A DNA stretch of 24,289 nucleotides, taken from positions 1 through 24,289 of IMG/VR virus record IMGVR_UViG_3300032087_001141; one strand, written 5' to 3'. Source of the stretch: a virus. Made by a program: the position numbers and the translations under genes. Shown here piece after piece: positions 16,251-22,475 of this stretch (its first letter is position 1; the number at the start of each line of letters is the position of its first letter). The notes beneath the pieces were generated by a model, which was not told the DNA's origin, did not search any database, and was given only the letters and a program-made list of their open reading frames with translations.

Positions 16251-16489
16251 TGGCTCAAGACCCTAAATCATATTTAGTTGATGGTGAAGTTTTAGCCATG
16301 GTCTGGTCAGCATTGTATGAGGGAGCTAACGATGAGTTAGCTTCCGTCATACGTGACACGATGATTGCTCAGGGCTGTCAAGAACTACACGGTATTACTG
16401 ATCAATCATTAATTTTAATGTTCTGGAAAAATTTCCTAGAAGAAAAAGGTCTAGTTGAGTTTTCCGACCCACCTAAGGAGGTGCACTAA
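16250..16489 (+). CDS. small hypothetical protein
   Basis: This 79-residue acidic helical protein is coupled by TAATG to the DUF932 gene and to the next gene. It has no Cys cluster, signal or TM segment; hydrophobic residues such as LILMFWKNFL (about 54-63) look amphipathic. No family is recognised; a partner of the DUF932 protein is possible from context. Confidence 0.75.
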   Translation: MAQDPKSYLVDGEVLAMVWSALYEGANDELASVIRDTMIAQGCQELHGITDQSLILMFWKNFLEEKGLVEFSDPPKEVH

Positions 16490-16749
16490 TGCAAGAACCT
16501 ATAATAGAATCAGGTATACCTTTACCTGAGGATCAACGTTCGCAGACAAGCTATCCGTTTGCTAAGATGAAAGTAGGAGACTCGATCTTCTTCCCACTTA
16601 GCCCAAGCGATAACTCTCAGCGAATGAAGAACCGTTTAGCTCAAGCCAGTCGAGGCTTTGGCAAAAAACAAGAACCCGAATGGAAGTTCGTCATTAGATA
16701 TCGTTTAGAAAACGAAATCTCAGGCGTCCGCGTTTGGCGTAGCTTGTAA
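16489..16749 (+). CDS. small conserved-type phage protein, possible DNA binder
   Basis: This 86-residue protein contains YPFAKMKVGDSIFFPL (22-37), a basic middle (MKNRLAQASRGFGKK) and a KFVIRYRLENEISGVRVWRS end. Small proteins of this pattern (VGDS...R..A....G.KF..R...GVRVWR) are common in phages and plasmids, and I recall them as uncharacterised. The basic helix flanked by strands suits nucleic-acid binding. GGAGG precedes the TAATG start. It is the last gene before P5. Confidence 0.78.
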   Translation: MQEPIIESGIPLPEDQRSQTSYPFAKMKVGDSIFFPLSPSDNSQRMKNRLAQASRGFGKKQEPEWKFVIRYRLENEISGVRVWRSL

Positions 16750-16781
16750 ACAGTCTGCCTATGAGGTACTCGTTATAGTGC

Positions 16782-16810
16782 TTTACTTTCACGTATTTCG
16801 TAGGCATACT
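16782..16810 (+). promoter_or_regulatory. early promoter P5
   Basis: TTTACT (16782-16787), a 17-bp spacer and CATACT (16805-16810). The leader has an inverted repeat (TTCTAAC GCAA GTTAGAA, 16823-16840). It drives the single-gene unit that ends at the 17246-17281 terminator. Confidence 0.78.
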
Positions 16811-16867
16811 ATTAATAGTTGTTCTAACGCAAGTTAGAATTTGTTAACCAAAAGAAAGGAGAAAGAT

Positions 16868-17239
16868 ATGCAAACAGCAACATCTACATCTACCTCTGCA
16901 AAGAGAGTTCCTGCGAAAGCAGTAACAAAACCTTTGAGCAAAGCTAAAGTGACAGCAGTCCCGAAGCCTAGTTCAACAGGCAAAGGAGCTTCTAGAACTT
17001 TATATAAGTTCATAGGCAAAGTTCCTGAGTCTAAAGGTTTTACTCCGCAGATGAGAGCCTTGATCTTAACTGTTAGTGAAGCTAAAAAGAGTGATTTAGA
17101 CTCTGCTAGTTTTACAGCACAAGATCTAGTATCTCTTGCAGTGAAGCAAGGCAATCTGACTACAGGTCAAGACCCGCTTAGAATCTTTAGATTTTATGCG
17201 AAAAGACTTGTTGATGAAGGCTACTTCGCAAAGGTATAA
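16868..17239 (+). CDS. basic-tailed winged-helix-like protein, candidate abundant DNA-binding protein
   Basis: This 123-residue protein starts at ATG 16868 after AGAAAGGAGAAAGAT; an upstream in-frame ATG overlaps that ribosome site. Residues 1-45 are low-complexity Ala/Lys/Pro/Thr/Ser with no acidic residue. The rest (FTPQMRALILTVSEA..., ...RIFRFYAKRLVDEGYF) looks like a small helical or winged-helix domain. The histone-like tail and a private promoter plus strong terminator suggest a highly expressed DNA coating or silencing protein. This is inference; no family is recognised. Confidence 0.82.
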   Translation: MQTATSTSTSAKRVPAKAVTKPLSKAKVTAVPKPSSTGKGASRTLYKFIGKVPESKGFTPQMRALILTVSEAKKSDLDSASFTAQDLVSLAVKQGNLTTGQDPLRIFRFYAKRLVDEGYFAKV

Positions 17240-17245
17240 TCTGTT

Positions 17246-17281
17246 AAGTGCATAACAATGTTTGTTGTGCACTTATTTTTT
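17246..17281 (+). terminator. rho-independent terminator
   Basis: AAGTGCATAACAA and TTGTTGTGCACTT form a 13-bp stem (one G-U pair) with a 3-nt loop (17246-17274), followed by ATTTTTT. It ends the P5 unit. It is the only clear terminator inside the early region. The genes at 17293-18178 have no promoter of this family, so they probably depend on readthrough. Confidence 0.85.
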
Positions 17282-17292
17282 AGGGGAAAACG

Positions 17293-17496
17293 ATGGAAAT
17301 AGAAATAACTAAACAAAACGGATTAACGTTTAAAACCAACGTAGCAGTTTTAGCACGACACGTAATACACGCAATGTTAAAAGATCCGTTTATTGAAATT
17401 AAAAACGAGGATGCCGAGCTTTTTGAAAAAGCAGTACATAACGTTATGTATGAAGCAATCGATAATCTTATAGGGGAAAAAGATGGCACAAGTTAA
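17293..17496 (+). CDS. small hypothetical protein
   Basis: This 67-residue acidic protein has a strand-like start (MEIEITKQNGLTFKTNV) and two likely helices. It lies 12 bp after the terminator and uses an unusual AGGGGAAAA ribosome site that recurs before the next gene. The 14-bp overlap with that gene implies coupling. Function unknown. Confidence 0.72.
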   Translation: MEIEITKQNGLTFKTNVAVLARHVIHAMLKDPFIEIKNEDAELFEKAVHNVMYEAIDNLIGEKDGTS

Positions 17497-17800
17497 ATAT
17501 GCAACGGTTGAGATATTAGAAACTCTTACACAAAAAGCCGAAGACTCTGGCAAAAACAGATACCCTGACGTAGGGATTGTTAACGGAGCTTTACTCGAAT
17601 TAGGCTACGACTTAGAAAAAGTCAAACTTCCGATTACTTACACTTTAGATCATAACGATGTAGAAGTTAGAGCTATGTTTGTAATTCCAGGACCTGATCC
17701 AGAAGCAAACGAGCGATTCTTTTTAGATATGGAATACGAAGATTATAACAATCTACCTTATGTTGATTTACCCAACAATATCCTGTCAGACGAATTATGA
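17483..17800 (+). CDS. small hypothetical protein
   Basis: This 105-residue acidic protein has a helical N-terminus and a beta-rich middle (KLPITYTLDHNDVEVRAMFVIPG, about 48-70). It has the same AGGGGAAAA-type ribosome site as its upstream neighbour, which suggests the site or gene start was duplicated. The end overlaps the lipoprotein gene by 4 bp. No motif recognised. Confidence 0.72.
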   Translation: MAQVKYATVEILETLTQKAEDSGKNRYPDVGIVNGALLELGYDLEKVKLPITYTLDHNDVEVRAMFVIPGPDPEANERFFLDMEYEDYNNLPYVDLPNNILSDEL

Positions 17801-18009
17801 TTTATCGATTATTAACAGTGTTTATCATTACAGGCTGTGCGGCATACGTTCCAGAAACTAAAGAGTGGAACGATCGATATGATCCTGCGGCTTGGCGTAA
17901 ACAGTTTGAAGAATGTCGGGATAGGTTATATACAACTTATCCTGAAGAAGTTAACCAAGACCAATGGTCAAAATGTATGGAAATAAATTATGAACTTAAA
18001 GAAAGCTAA
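17797..18009 (+). CDS. small predicted lipoprotein
   Basis: This 70-residue protein begins with Arg4, a short hydrophobic core (LLTVFIITG) and a lipobox-like I-T-G-C14. Cleavage before Cys14 would give a 57-residue lipid-anchored product with two further Cys (in EECRDR and SKCMEI). In phages, small lipoproteins serve as outer spanins (Rz1) or superinfection-exclusion factors. It is not proline-rich, and no inner-spanin partner is seen beside it, so exclusion or another envelope task fits better. The signal core is short, so the prediction is moderate. Confidence 0.68.
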   Translation: MIYRLLTVFIITGCAAYVPETKEWNDRYDPAAWRKQFEECRDRLYTTYPEEVNQDQWSKCMEINYELKES

Positions 18010-18178
18010 ATTATTACGCAAAGTGTTAGCAACAGGTGGAGCTGATTGGCGAGACGCTAAACACGTACAAACAAAAGATCGGTTTGGTACTTTACTAACT
18101 ACGATCTTTTTAGATCCAAAGTGCTGTCGTGCAATATACCGAAAAACAAAAACAATGGCACGAATGAGGGGTTCTTAA
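17990..18178 (+). CDS. small basic hypothetical protein
   Basis: This 62-residue protein overlaps the lipoprotein gene by 20 bp. It is strongly basic (NLKKAKLLRKVL at the start, YRKTKTMARMRGS at the end). The middle FGTLLTTIFLDPKCCRAIY is strand-like. Basic ends suggest nucleic-acid contact. No family recognised, and the ribosome site is weak. Confidence 0.6.
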   Translation: MNLKKAKLLRKVLATGGADWRDAKHVQTKDRFGTLLTTIFLDPKCCRAIYRKTKTMARMRGS

Positions 18179-18184
18179 TAGTGC

Positions 18185-18214
18185 TTTACTTTGTTAACTT
18201 TCGTACTTTATACT
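18185..18214 (+). promoter_or_regulatory. early promoter P6
   Basis: TTTACT (18185-18190), an 18-bp spacer and TATACT (18209-18214). Transcription would begin near 18221 and produce an unusually long, structured leader before the coiled-coil gene at 18495. Confidence 0.78.
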
Positions 18215-18220
18215 ATAAGT

Positions 18221-18480
18221 ATGTTTACTAGAACAAGTTTGATAAGTCCAGAGAGAATTCATATGATTACTCCATTAAATAATGATACCGAGCGGAGTTT
18301 TTTAGTTAGACCGCTCACCTCTCTGGCACAAAACGTGGTGTTCCACTAAGAGGATGGGACTTAAAGGAACAATCCTGCTTGACACAGTAGTTCGATATTT
18401 TTATTAGTAGTGTAATATCGAGCGGTAGATCTGAGATGTCATATAAACAACGCCACACCTATTTAACAGTTTATTAATAA
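18221..18480 (+). ncRNA. structured leader or non-coding RNA, unassigned
   Basis: About 260 bases lie between P6 and the next gene with no good ORF but several stems. CCAGAGAG (18248-18255) pairs with CTCTCTGG (18319-18326). Inside that, GAGCGG (18290-18295) pairs with CCGCTC (18311-18316). GTGG/CCAC is at 18335-18346. AGGAT/ATCCT is at 18351-18376. TCGATATT (18392-18399) pairs with AATATCGA (18414-18421). CGAGCGG occurs twice (18289, 18419), so CCGCTC could pair with either copy. I do not recognise a known riboswitch, ribozyme or tmRNA. A 28-codon ORF at 18263-18349 spans the first stems with only a weak GAGAGA site; it could be a leader peptide. Confidence 0.55.
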
Positions 18481-18494
18481 GAAAGGAGAAATAG

Positions 18495-18746
18495 ATGGAT
18501 AAAGAAATAATGCAAATGATCGATACGCTTACACGTAGTCTCGATTTATTAGTTGATACGCAACGTAAAACACAGGAGTTTATGCAATCGCAACTCGATG
18601 TGAATAAAATGTTGATGCAACGTATTAAAAAACTCGAGGTCGAAGCTAACGTAGTCAAAACAAAAGAACCTGTTGCGATAAACGATATTTTCGATACGAT
18701 GATTAACCGTTTCAAAAAAGAAGGTGAAGATGCCACGAAAAGCTAA
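18495..18746 (+). CDS. small coiled-coil protein
   Basis: This 83-residue protein is almost entirely helical, with heptad-like spacing of Leu, Ile and Met from about residue 5 to 50 (MIDTLTRSLDLLVDTQ, LMQRIKKLEVEA). It likely oligomerises. It has the standard AGAAAGGAGAAA ribosome site and is preceded by the structured leader. The end overlaps the next gene by 17 bp. Function unknown; RNA-based control of this gene is a possibility. Confidence 0.78.
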   Translation: MDKEIMQMIDTLTRSLDLLVDTQRKTQEFMQSQLDVNKMLMQRIKKLEVEANVVKTKEPVAINDIFDTMINRFKKEGEDATKS

Positions 18747-18978
18747 ACCCAAGTTTGATTTAAACCCTATAGAACGAGCTGTTGCGACGATCGCTATTGC
18801 TTTAGAGCCTTATATAGCTGATCAAACGTCTGAAGAATATTTAGCACGTATGGATCGTAATAGAGTCGAAAGGGGTATAGCATTATTATTTGATACATTA
18901 GAAGCCGATGACGTTATCGATTATGAAAAAATAACCGATGCTATGTTAGAAGGTTTCGATTATAAGGAGGACTTATGA
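18730..18978 (+). CDS. small hypothetical protein
   Basis: This 82-residue protein uses ATG 18730 (MPRKAKPKF), preceded by AAGG. The in-frame GTG two codons earlier is less likely. A short basic N-terminus is followed by an acidic helical body (IERAVATIAIALEPYIADQ). No family recognised. It ends in an ATGA overlap with the next gene. Confidence 0.72.
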   Translation: MPRKAKPKFDLNPIERAVATIAIALEPYIADQTSEEYLARMDRNRVERGIALLFDTLEADDVIDYEKITDAMLEGFDYKEDL

Positions 18979-19148
18979 CACAACATAAGGCAGTCGTTGA
19001 GCAACAACGCAAAAAACTTGCACAAGAAGAAGATAATAACAAATTAGTTTCATATTATTATCAAAAAGGTAAAACAACGCATTACCGTCAACTTAAATAT
19101 AAAAGCGGTCGTGTGGTTACAACAGATTTGAGTGGTAAAGATGAGTGA
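18975..19148 (+). CDS. small basic protein, 57 residues
   Basis: The frame begins at an ATG overlapping the previous stop, with a strong AAGGAGG site 5 bp before it. The N-terminus is helical (MTQHKAVVEQQRKKLAQEE). A Tyr-rich, basic strand-like half follows (SYYYQKGKTTHYRQLKYKSG). The overlap pattern and ribosome site argue that this very short gene is real. Function unknown. Confidence 0.7.
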   Translation: MTQHKAVVEQQRKKLAQEEDNNKLVSYYYQKGKTTHYRQLKYKSGRVVTTDLSGKDE

Positions 19149-19386
19149 TTTTAATATGATGGGTGCTGTAGGCTATAGGATCTCGCATACGGACGAATCA
19201 CAAGATTATCCGATTGTTACCATTAAAATAGCATTTAAGCTTCCTGAAGGCGAAAACGGTCGAATCGAGATGTTTCACGTTCATGAAGCTTTACGCAGAA
19301 TGATCGATAAAAAACAAATAGCTTTTGATTTAACTTTACCACCTACCGAACCACCTAAAATTTGGAGTAATAATGAAAGTAATTAA
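19141..19386 (+). CDS. small hypothetical protein
   Basis: This 81-residue protein, started at ATG 19141, overlaps its neighbours by 8 and 14 bp. The beta-rich N-terminal part (GAVGYRISH, YPIVTIKIAFKLPEG) is followed by a helix (HEALRRMIDKK) and a Pro-rich end. No motif recognised. The ribosome site is weak, so translation probably depends on coupling. Confidence 0.7.
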   Translation: MSDFNMMGAVGYRISHTDESQDYPIVTIKIAFKLPEGENGRIEMFHVHEALRRMIDKKQIAFDLTLPPTEPPKIWSNNESN

Positions 19387-19678
19387 TGATATCGTTGATT
19401 GGGCGGAAGTACGCGGACTAATTTACGGACAAGATATACAACCTGAAAAACAGATGTTGAAACTTGTAGAAGAAGTCGGTGAGACAGCTCGAGCACTCGC
19501 CTACGATGATGCACCTGGATTAAAAGACGGGATAGGGGATTGTGTTGTTTGTTTGATCGTTTTAGCTGAACAAAAAGGTTTAACGCTCGAGGAGTGCATG
19601 CAAGCCGCTTACGATGAGATATCTAAACGAACAGGTCGATTGGAAAACGGTTTATGGAAGAAACAAGAAGACCTCTAG
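19373..19678 (+). CDS. MazG-like nucleotide pyrophosphohydrolase
   Basis: This 101-residue protein has the all-alpha MazG-type core: KLVEEVGE (30-37) with metal-binding glutamates, then DGIGD (52-56). The AYDEISKRTGRLENGLWKK tail (79-97) is typical of phage MazG-like proteins. It would hydrolyse (d)NTPs to monophosphates, either cleaning the pool of unwanted nucleotides or altering host alarmone signalling. It may act alongside the thymidylate-synthase-family enzyme. GGAG precedes the ATG. It is the last gene before P7. Confidence 0.88.
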   Translation: MKVINDIVDWAEVRGLIYGQDIQPEKQMLKLVEEVGETARALAYDDAPGLKDGIGDCVVCLIVLAEQKGLTLEECMQAAYDEISKRTGRLENGLWKKQEDL

Positions 19679-19700
19679 GTTTCTTGCCTTCTAGTACTGC

Positions 19701-19728
19701 TTTACTTCGCGGTACTCCTAGGCATACT
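19701..19728 (+). promoter_or_regulatory. early promoter P7
   Basis: TTTACT (19701-19706), a 16-bp spacer and CATACT (19723-19728). It heads the 19779-21322 gene group. The downstream leader contains a TTAAATGGTTTAA inverted repeat (19740-19752). Confidence 0.75.
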
Positions 19729-19778
19729 TGTATTAGTTATTAAATGGTTTAATAACACTAACTAGAAAGGAGAAAGAT

Positions 19779-20126
19779 ATGGATATAGAAAAAATCCAAC
19801 AACAGGTGGCTGACCTTAAAACTAATGTCAGTTTATTAGAACAGTCTTATGCAAACGACTTCAACTCAGATTTGATCAGGTCATTACATGAGATTACTGA
19901 CGTCTTAGATAGCTTACAGCCTCGAGTAATCGATCCTGCTGATTTAGCGAAAGGAGCTGAGCAACACGTGCTGAACGTATTATCTGAGTTAACTGCTCGT
20001 ATCGATAATATAGAAGCTCGTGAGTATACTGACGACGGTATTGAAGATCTTGCCAGAGGTGTTATCCAAAATATGGATTTCAGTGCCGAGTTAGACGACG
20101 GTAGTTTATCAGTGTGGGCAAAATGA
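19779..20126 (+). CDS. coiled-coil protein
   Basis: This 115-residue acidic protein has two heptad-type stretches, about 3-45 (QQQVADLKTNVSLLEQ) and 58-85 (QHVLNVLSELTARIDNIEA). It is likely an oligomeric helical protein. The standard AGAAAGGAGAAAGAT site precedes the ATG. It ends in an ATGA overlap with the next gene. No family recognised. Confidence 0.8.
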   Translation: MDIEKIQQQVADLKTNVSLLEQSYANDFNSDLIRSLHEITDVLDSLQPRVIDPADLAKGAEQHVLNVLSELTARIDNIEAREYTDDGIEDLARGVIQNMDFSAELDDGSLSVWAK

Positions 20127-20518
20127 TACACGGACTACTTATCGACCCGTTCGAGCAAACTGTTACAGGGGTAGAGTTGTCAGAAGACTCTACCTTTGCC
20201 GACGCTAAAAAACATATGCAACTCAAAGGACCCCTCGACGTTGTTACATTAAGTGACGATACGATGGTAATAATTGACGATGAAGCATTACTTAAAAACG
20301 ATATGCGATATTTCAAGCTAACTGAGTTTCATACACCCTTAGCAAATCGAGCCATCGTTGTTGGTTATGATGAAGAAGGTGCGACTACGAGTTGTCCTGT
20401 TTTCTATAGTATGCCTCTTGATGATTTTATAGAAAGTATTCAATGGATGCCTGAAGATCATGTCGAAGAACCTTTTATGCAGTTTATACCGATTCCCGAT
20501 GAGAAGGAGATGCACTGA
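20123..20518 (+). CDS. acidic hypothetical protein of conserved phage type
   Basis: This 131-residue protein starts at the ATG overlapping the previous stop; the GTG at 20114 lies inside that gene. It is beta-rich and acidic (DTMVIIDDEALLK, RAIVVGYDEEGATTSCPVFY), with a helical SMPLDDFIESIQWM segment. I recall similar proteins in other marine phages, without assigned function. It is coupled by TGATG to the next gene, with GAGAAGGAG before the start. Confidence 0.75.
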   Translation: MIHGLLIDPFEQTVTGVELSEDSTFADAKKHMQLKGPLDVVTLSDDTMVIIDDEALLKNDMRYFKLTEFHTPLANRAIVVGYDEEGATTSCPVFYSMPLDDFIESIQWMPEDHVEEPFMQFIPIPDEKEMH

Positions 20519-20703
20519 TGAGTAATCTACACAACGATACAACAAATGCTTTATTTAACGCTATTGATATTAAAAAGACTATTGAGAGCAATAATCTAAA
20601 CAATATTAAAAGAGTTCACGCTGGAACAGACAACGAAGAAACTTTAGAAGAGTTAATAACTAATGTTGTTTCTTTCTTAGAAAATTTAGTAGAGCAACTA
20701 TGA
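20518..20703 (+). CDS. small hypothetical protein, 61 residues
   Basis: A polar, Asn-rich start is followed by a C-terminal amphipathic helix (LEELITNVVSFLENLVEQL). It is joined to both neighbours by start/stop overlaps, which supports it being a gene. Function unknown. Confidence 0.68.
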   Translation: MSNLHNDTTNALFNAIDIKKTIESNNLNNIKRVHAGTDNEETLEELITNVVSFLENLVEQL

Positions 20704-20867
20704 GATTTCTACCACAACTAAGCGAAGAACAAGTCAAGTTTTGGGTAGAAACCGAAAATATCGATTATGTCGAGATTATTAAGTTGATTGCTAATGGCGA
20801 GATGAGCCCTAAAGCATTAAATACTGAAATATTTGATAACGAAAACTGGGATCCAACGGAGGAATAA
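20700..20867 (+). CDS. small acidic protein, 55 residues
   Basis: The frame starts at an ATG overlapping the previous stop and ends 2 bp before the next gene. It encodes an acidic helical peptide (MRFLPQLSEEQVKFW, YVEIIKLIANGEMSPKAL) with a DPTEE end. Tight packing supports it. No family recognised. Confidence 0.65.
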   Translation: MRFLPQLSEEQVKFWVETENIDYVEIIKLIANGEMSPKALNTEIFDNENWDPTEE

Positions 20868-20869
20868 TT

Positions 20870-21322
20870 ATGGGATTAGATTGTTATATTAAACACGACG
20901 ACTGTGAGACCGATTTTACTTACGAAGATGATCCACGTATAAAAAACGTGAACTTAATCGGTGGGATGATGAGCGGTCACGGTGCCGACGGATCGTTTCG
21001 AGGTAAATATTATGAACCTTTAATGGATGAGTTGATGCAAGAAGATTGTATATGGCATACAGAAGAGAGTATTCATATTCAAACGTCTGAGTTAAAAGAA
21101 CAAGCTCAAGCTCTAGCTGATCTATTACACGCGGTCGAATCAGATGCTAAAGAACAAGATCTACTGATTGACGATGGTAAAGCTACTCTATCACCTGAAA
21201 CGATTATTTATCAAACACATCATGCTGTACCGTATGAATATACTTATCAAGAAGTCAAAGACTTAGAATTGTTATTACGTTGTGCAAGTGAGTTTAATGC
21301 GAGAATGGTTTGTTGGTGGTAG
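20870..21322 (+). CDS. hypothetical protein of the MGLDxYI type
   Basis: This 150-residue acidic protein opens MGLDCYIKHDD, an N-terminus common in uncharacterised phage and bacterial proteins. A Gly-rich GGMMSGHGADGSFRGKYY loop (32-49) and a helical SELKEQAQALADLLHAVE stretch follow. The C-terminus FNARMVCWW resembles the end of that family. CGGAGG precedes the ATG. A membrane micropeptide gene starts in another frame within its 3' end. Confidence 0.8.
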   Translation: MGLDCYIKHDDCETDFTYEDDPRIKNVNLIGGMMSGHGADGSFRGKYYEPLMDELMQEDCIWHTEESIHIQTSELKEQAQALADLLHAVESDAKEQDLLIDDGKATLSPETIIYQTHHAVPYEYTYQEVKDLELLLRCASEFNARMVCWW

Positions 21323-21380
21323 TGCAGGGCTGCTTTTATTCGCTATACTCGGCTTTATACTATATATAAGTAAAAAATAA
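21297..21380 (+). CDS. putative 27-residue membrane micropeptide
   Basis: This frame starts inside the preceding gene and encodes a single hydrophobic helix (GSAGLLLFAILGFILYI) between Arg2 and two C-terminal Lys. The ribosome site (AGTGAG) is weak. The DNA also carries promoter P8, so hydrophobicity could be a by-product of AT-rich sequence. A second membrane micropeptide at the equivalent place over P10 makes it more credible. Confidence 0.42.
   Translation: MREWFVGGSAGLLLFAILGFILYISKK
21334..21361 (+). promoter_or_regulatory. early promoter P8
   Basis: TTTTAT (21334-21339), preceded by TGC as in the other copies, a 16-bp spacer and TATACT (21356-21361). The sequence from the -10 through the next 20 bp is nearly shared with P9 and P10. 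Confidence 0.7.
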
Positions 21381-21395
21381 CTAAGGAGATTTACT

Positions 21396-21629
21396 ATGAG
21401 TGATAAAACTAAACCACTTTCGATTCACGAGTCGAATTTATTCTGGACTCCAGAGAGTTCAGAGCAGTTAACTGCACGTATTGATTTGTATAGACCTGAA
21501 GAGGCTGTACTGATGCATATGGCGTGTGCATTCCAACAGAACTTGATTGTTAGCACCGTATTGAAATACGGTATTGAGAACACCGAGTTTGTTGCCGCTA
21601 AACCATTGTTTACGAGGAAAGAAGCATGA
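21396..21629 (+). CDS. small hypothetical protein
   Basis: This 77-residue protein, with AAGGAG before the ATG, is helical in its second half (PEEAVLMHMACAFQQNLIVSTVLKYGIE). No zinc cluster or signal is seen. It is the first gene after P8, coupled by ATGA to the zinc-finger gene. Function unknown. Confidence 0.74.
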   Translation: MSDKTKPLSIHESNLFWTPESSEQLTARIDLYRPEEAVLMHMACAFQQNLIVSTVLKYGIENTEFVAAKPLFTRKEA

Positions 21630-21820
21630 CCGACTGTACTCTATGTGACGAACCTATTAGCCAAGGACGAAGAAGCCTTGGCTATATGACTTGTTTAGGT
21701 TGTGGTGAAGCCGCAGCCAACGAGTTAGCTGAACAGCGTAAAAAACAGATTGCTCCAGTTTATAACAAAGGAGCTTATCAATATATAACTGAAAACGATT
21801 TAAAGACTATCGGGAGGTAG
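21626..21820 (+). CDS. small zinc-finger protein
   Basis: This 64-residue protein has C4-x2-C7 and C23-x2-C26, a Cys4 zinc ribbon, followed by a helix (EAAANELAEQRKKQ) and YNKGAYQYITENDLKTIGR. The C-terminal phrase is familiar from small phage proteins, without known function. It could bind nucleic acid or host protein. Coupled to the upstream gene; P9 follows its stop. Confidence 0.78.
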   Translation: MTDCTLCDEPISQGRRSLGYMTCLGCGEAAANELAEQRKKQIAPVYNKGAYQYITENDLKTIGR

Positions 21821-21832
21821 CTCTATTACTGC

Positions 21833-21860
21833 TTTAATTCGGCTTGGTCGCGGTTATACT
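21833..21860 (+). promoter_or_regulatory. early promoter P9
   Basis: TTTAAT (21833-21838), a 16-bp spacer and TATACT (21855-21860). The downstream AGTTAAAAACTAAC closely matches P10 and P8. It drives the gene group from 21904. Confidence 0.75.
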
Positions 21861-21903
21861 ATATATAGTTAAAAACTAACCATTATTTAGAAAGGAGAAA
21901 GCA

Positions 21904-22206
21904 ATGGAAAAAGAACTAAAAGAAATTATCGATATGTTGAATAAAAACGAACGTCGATTAGTCGGTGAGGATGGCGGAATGGCTTTGAATGTACTCGCTA
22001 CCCATCTATCGCCTGTTGGTATTATAAATGCTGGTCGTATTGATTATGGCTTCGGTGGTATTTGTGATCTTATAATACGAATCTATAACTACGGTGATTG
22101 GAAATTTGTAGTCCAGGAAGATGTTGATGCAAAACCAGTGCATGACGGTGGTACAGTGTATACAGGGACTGTCGATTTATATAATATCAATAGCAGGGCA
22201 GTATGA
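21904..22206 (+). CDS. small hypothetical protein
   Basis: This 100-residue protein has an N-terminal helix (KELKEIIDMLNKNERR) followed by a beta-rich body (GIINAGRIDYGFGGICDLIIRIYNYGDWKF). The standard AGAAAGGAGAAA site precedes the ATG. It ends in an ATGA overlap. No family recognised. Confidence 0.76.
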   Translation: MEKELKEIIDMLNKNERRLVGEDGGMALNVLATHLSPVGIINAGRIDYGFGGICDLIIRIYNYGDWKFVVQEDVDAKPVHDGGTVYTGTVDLYNINSRAV

Positions 22207-22475
22207 TTATTTATACAATAGAAGTACAGGACGGTGAGCGAACTTATTACGAGTGGAACTTCGATCGAGAGCGTAATTACGTTGATTATTTAGAAGGCAA
22301 GATTACTGATCGTGACTTACTCTACGATGTTTATGGAACAGAGTTAGAGGACAGTGATTGTATCGATCTTGAACAAAAAACCAAATCCTATCAGATTGGT
22401 GATGTGATAGCCTCGATCGAAAATGTCAACTCTATTACAGAAGAACATCTACAAATAGTAAGGAGGTATGTATGA
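22203..22475 (+). CDS. small acidic hypothetical protein
   Basis: This 90-residue, strongly acidic, Tyr-rich protein (TYYEWNFDRERNYVDYLE, ELEDSDCIDLE) is coupled to both neighbours by 4-bp overlaps. High negative charge raises the possibility of DNA mimicry or binding to a basic host factor, but there is no specific evidence. Confidence 0.74.
   Translation: MIIYTIEVQDGERTYYEWNFDRERNYVDYLEGKITDRDLLYDVYGTELEDSDCIDLEQKTKSYQIGDVIASIENVNSITEEHLQIVRRYV

Noticed and set aside
16834-17154. 106-codon minus-strand frame opposite the basic-tailed protein
   Set aside because: Its composition mirrors the low-complexity Ala/Lys coding on the plus strand, where promoter, ribosome site and terminator fit the plus gene.
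18354-18407. 17-codon ORF (MGLKGTILLDTV...) in the structured leader
   Set aside because: AGAGG directly abuts the ATG, too close for a ribosome site; very short and overlaps RNA stems.
21822-21879. Hydrophobic frame across P9 similar to the membrane micropeptide ends over P10
   Set aside because: No start codon before an in-frame stop; the shared ending comes from promoter similarity.
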